DNA from: CAZSWS01 sp964610765
GTDB lineage: Bacteria; Bacteroidota; Bacteroidia; Bacteroidales; Tannerellaceae
Length of the DNA: 6,976 bases
Direction of reading: 5' to 3'
NCBI GenBank assembly: GCA_964610765.1
Contig: CAZSWS010000103.1
Location: 1-6,976, forward strand
Position numbers and translations under genes: made by a program. The notes under the pieces are model-generated. The model was not told where the DNA came from, searched no databases, and saw only the letters and a list, made by a program, of their open reading frames with translations. Positions 5,980-6,976 of the stretch are shown here, piece after piece; positions within the stretch are counted from its first letter, which is position 1; every line of letters starts with the position of its first letter.

Positions 5980-6976
5980 ATGATGAAACAACAACTATTC
6001 AAACAATTGATAGGAGCATTTATTCTATCAATTCTCATGTTTTCATGTGACAACATGCTAGACATAACTATGCCCAAAGGTCCGGAAGGACCCGCTGGGA
6101 AATCAGCCTATGAAATATGGGTAGAGCGCGTTAACAGTGGCGACATTGATTGGTCAAAAGATCGAACAACCATTGAGCAATTCTTCTTATATCTAAAAGG
6201 TAAAGACGGTAAAGATGGACAGGACGGCAAAGACGGAATGGATGGTCTAAGTGCTTATGAACTGTGGGTAAAAGAAGTAGAAAAAGGGATCCAAGACCCA
6301 CACAACCCCGGCAAAGAATGGGATAAGAGCAAAATCGAAGTGAACGACTTCTGGTTTTTCTTAACCGGTGCTGACGGAAAAGACGGAAAAAACGGTTCAA
6401 CACCTGTTATTGGTGATAACGGCAATTGGTGGATTGACGGCATAGATACCGGAAAGCCTTCGAAAGGAGCTGATGGAAAGGACGGCAGTGTGATTGAGAT
6501 TAGCAACAATAACACATGGATTATTGATGGAACAGATACAGGAGTACCTGTCCAAGGTAAAGACGGTCAAGACGGCAAAAATGGTAGCGTGGTTACTATT
6601 GGTGACAATGGCAACTGGCATATTGATGGTATCGACACCACAGTTCCTGCTAGAGGTAAAAACGGAGCTAACGGCTCTGACGGAACAAACGGCAAAGACG
6701 GGCTAAACGCTTATGAGGTTTGGGTTACGGAAGTCATGAAAGGACTTGAAGATCCACATAACCCGGGCAACAACTGGGATGATTCTAAAATATCAATGGA
6801 AGACTATTGGTTCTACCTGCGTGGTAAAGCCGGAGTAGATGGTAAAAACGGCCAAGATGGAAAAGACGGTAGTATAGTTACCATTGGAGATAATGACAAC
6901 TGGCATATTGATGGCATTGATACAACGGTTCCTGCTCAAGGCAAGGACGGGCAAGATGGCAAGGGCGACAGAGTAA
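5980..6976 (+). CDS. Collagen-like (Gly-X-Y) modular lipoprotein, 3' end beyond window
   Basis: 332 residues are visible and the frame is open at the window end. The start is ATG at 5980 (a second ATG follows at once at 5983); an in-frame stop at 5950-5952 bounds it, and no Shine-Dalgarno box is seen. The leader MMKQQLFKQ plus a hydrophobic stretch ends in MFSC, with Cys23 the likely lipidated residue, so export to the envelope and possibly the surface is expected. The mature part alternates short collagen-type runs (GPEGPAG at 34-40, GKD/GQD triplets at 74-89, 130-139, 193-202, 226-241, 282-297) with two module types: AYE-x-W modules at about 42-74, 91-130 and 243-282, and NW-x-IDG-x-DT modules at about 140-163, 170-193, 203-226 and 298-321. 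Similar modules occur in bacterial collagen-like and surface proteins; their function is not known to me. No enzymatic domain lies in the visible part, but a C-terminal one could follow. Confidence 0.9.
   Translation, partial: MMKQQLFKQLIGAFILSILMFSCDNMLDITMPKGPEGPAGKSAYEIWVERVNSGDIDWSKDRTTIEQFFLYLKGKDGKDGQDGKDGMDGLSAYELWVKEVEKGIQDPHNPGKEWDKSKIEVNDFWFFLTGADGKDGKNGSTPVIGDNGNWWIDGIDTGKPSKGADGKDGSVIEISNNNTWIIDGTDTGVPVQGKDGQDGKNGSVVTIGDNGNWHIDGIDTTVPARGKNGANGSDGTNGKDGLNAYEVWVTEVMKGLEDPHNPGNNWDDSKISMEDYWFYLRGKAGVDGKNGQDGKDGSIVTIGDNDNWHIDGIDTTVPAQGKDGQDGKGDRV
6103..6825 (+). repeat. AYE-x-W protein module, three copies
   Basis: Three related segments lie at 6103-6201, 6250-6369 and 6706-6825. Each begins SAYE or NAYE followed by W-V, has a central W-D/S-K segment, and ends in an aromatic-rich FF-x-YL, FWFFL or YWFYL directly before the next Gly run. 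Copies 2 and 3 share the insert DPHNPG and are the same length (40 residues); copy 1 is shorter (33 residues) and lacks it. Copies 2 and 3 are offset by 152 residues, suggesting duplication of a larger block containing both module types. The fold is unknown; the conserved Trp and Tyr suggest a small packed domain. Confidence 0.8.
6397..6942 (+). repeat. NW-x-IDG-x-DT protein module, four copies
   Basis: Copies of 24 residues lie at 6397-6468, 6487-6558, 6586-6657 and 6871-6942. Consensus: S-x-V-x-I-x-x-N-x-x-W-x-I-D-G-x-D-T-x-x-P-x-x-G, each flanked by GKD/GQD-type triplets. Copies 3 and 4 are nearly identical in protein sequence and close in DNA, pointing to recent duplication. Copy 2 is the most diverged (SNNNTW in place of GDNGNW). 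A similar short motif recurs in bacterial collagen-like and surface proteins, to my knowledge without an assigned function. Confidence 0.82.

Noticed and set aside
6131..6706. Several open frames of 70-90 codons overlapping the collagen-like gene in other frames
   Set aside because: Periodic Gly codons produce long open shadows in other frames; the signal peptide and modular repeats clearly fix the frame starting at 5980.

Overview
The window looks like chromosomal DNA of a Bacteroidales bacterium (Bacteroides, Phocaeicola or Parabacteroides type). The base composition is AT-rich, start codons lack Shine-Dalgarno boxes, and there is one exact TAnnTTTG (Bacteroides -7) promoter element. The long genes encode a TPR / transmembrane / AraC-HTH architecture that I associate with this phylum. 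No gene could be given a symbol, and species cannot be told from the sequence.

Layout. Positions 1-253 are non-coding. They hold a strong, probably bidirectional terminator (63-106) and a second long hairpin (139-168). Positions 254-5554 hold three tandem paralogous genes on the minus strand, each encoding exactly 579 residues and separated by 28 and 53 bp. They read as one operon transcribed 5554 -> 254 and ending at the terminator. Each protein has a lipoprotein-like signal peptide, a TPR-rich region predicted to be periplasmic, one transmembrane helix near residue 401, a cytoplasmic coiled coil, and a C-terminal AraC-type double HTH. They are therefore candidate one-component membrane-spanning transcription regulators. 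The DNA-binding domains are about 82-89% identical by hand count, while the N-terminal sensor part (genes 1 and 2, residues 21-150) is about 46% identical.

Positions 5555-5979 are a 425-bp divergent intergenic region. It contains six copies of the palindromic hexamer TTGCAA, two pairs of which are spaced exactly 21 bp apart. It also contains a perfect 7-bp-arm dyad and the likely operon promoter. From 5980 to the window end, a plus-strand gene encodes a collagen-like (Gly-X-Y) lipoprotein, open at the 3' edge. Short GKD/GQD collagen runs in it are separated by two types of repeated module: an AYE-x-W module (three copies) and an NW-x-IDG-x-DT module (four copies).

How it may work together (inference): three sensors with near-identical DNA-binding heads but different periplasmic faces may converge on the same operators in the shared intergenic region, controlling both their own operon and the divergent surface collagen-like lipoprotein. 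The sequence supports the architecture and the repeated site. The ligand, the target promoter and the link itself are untested.
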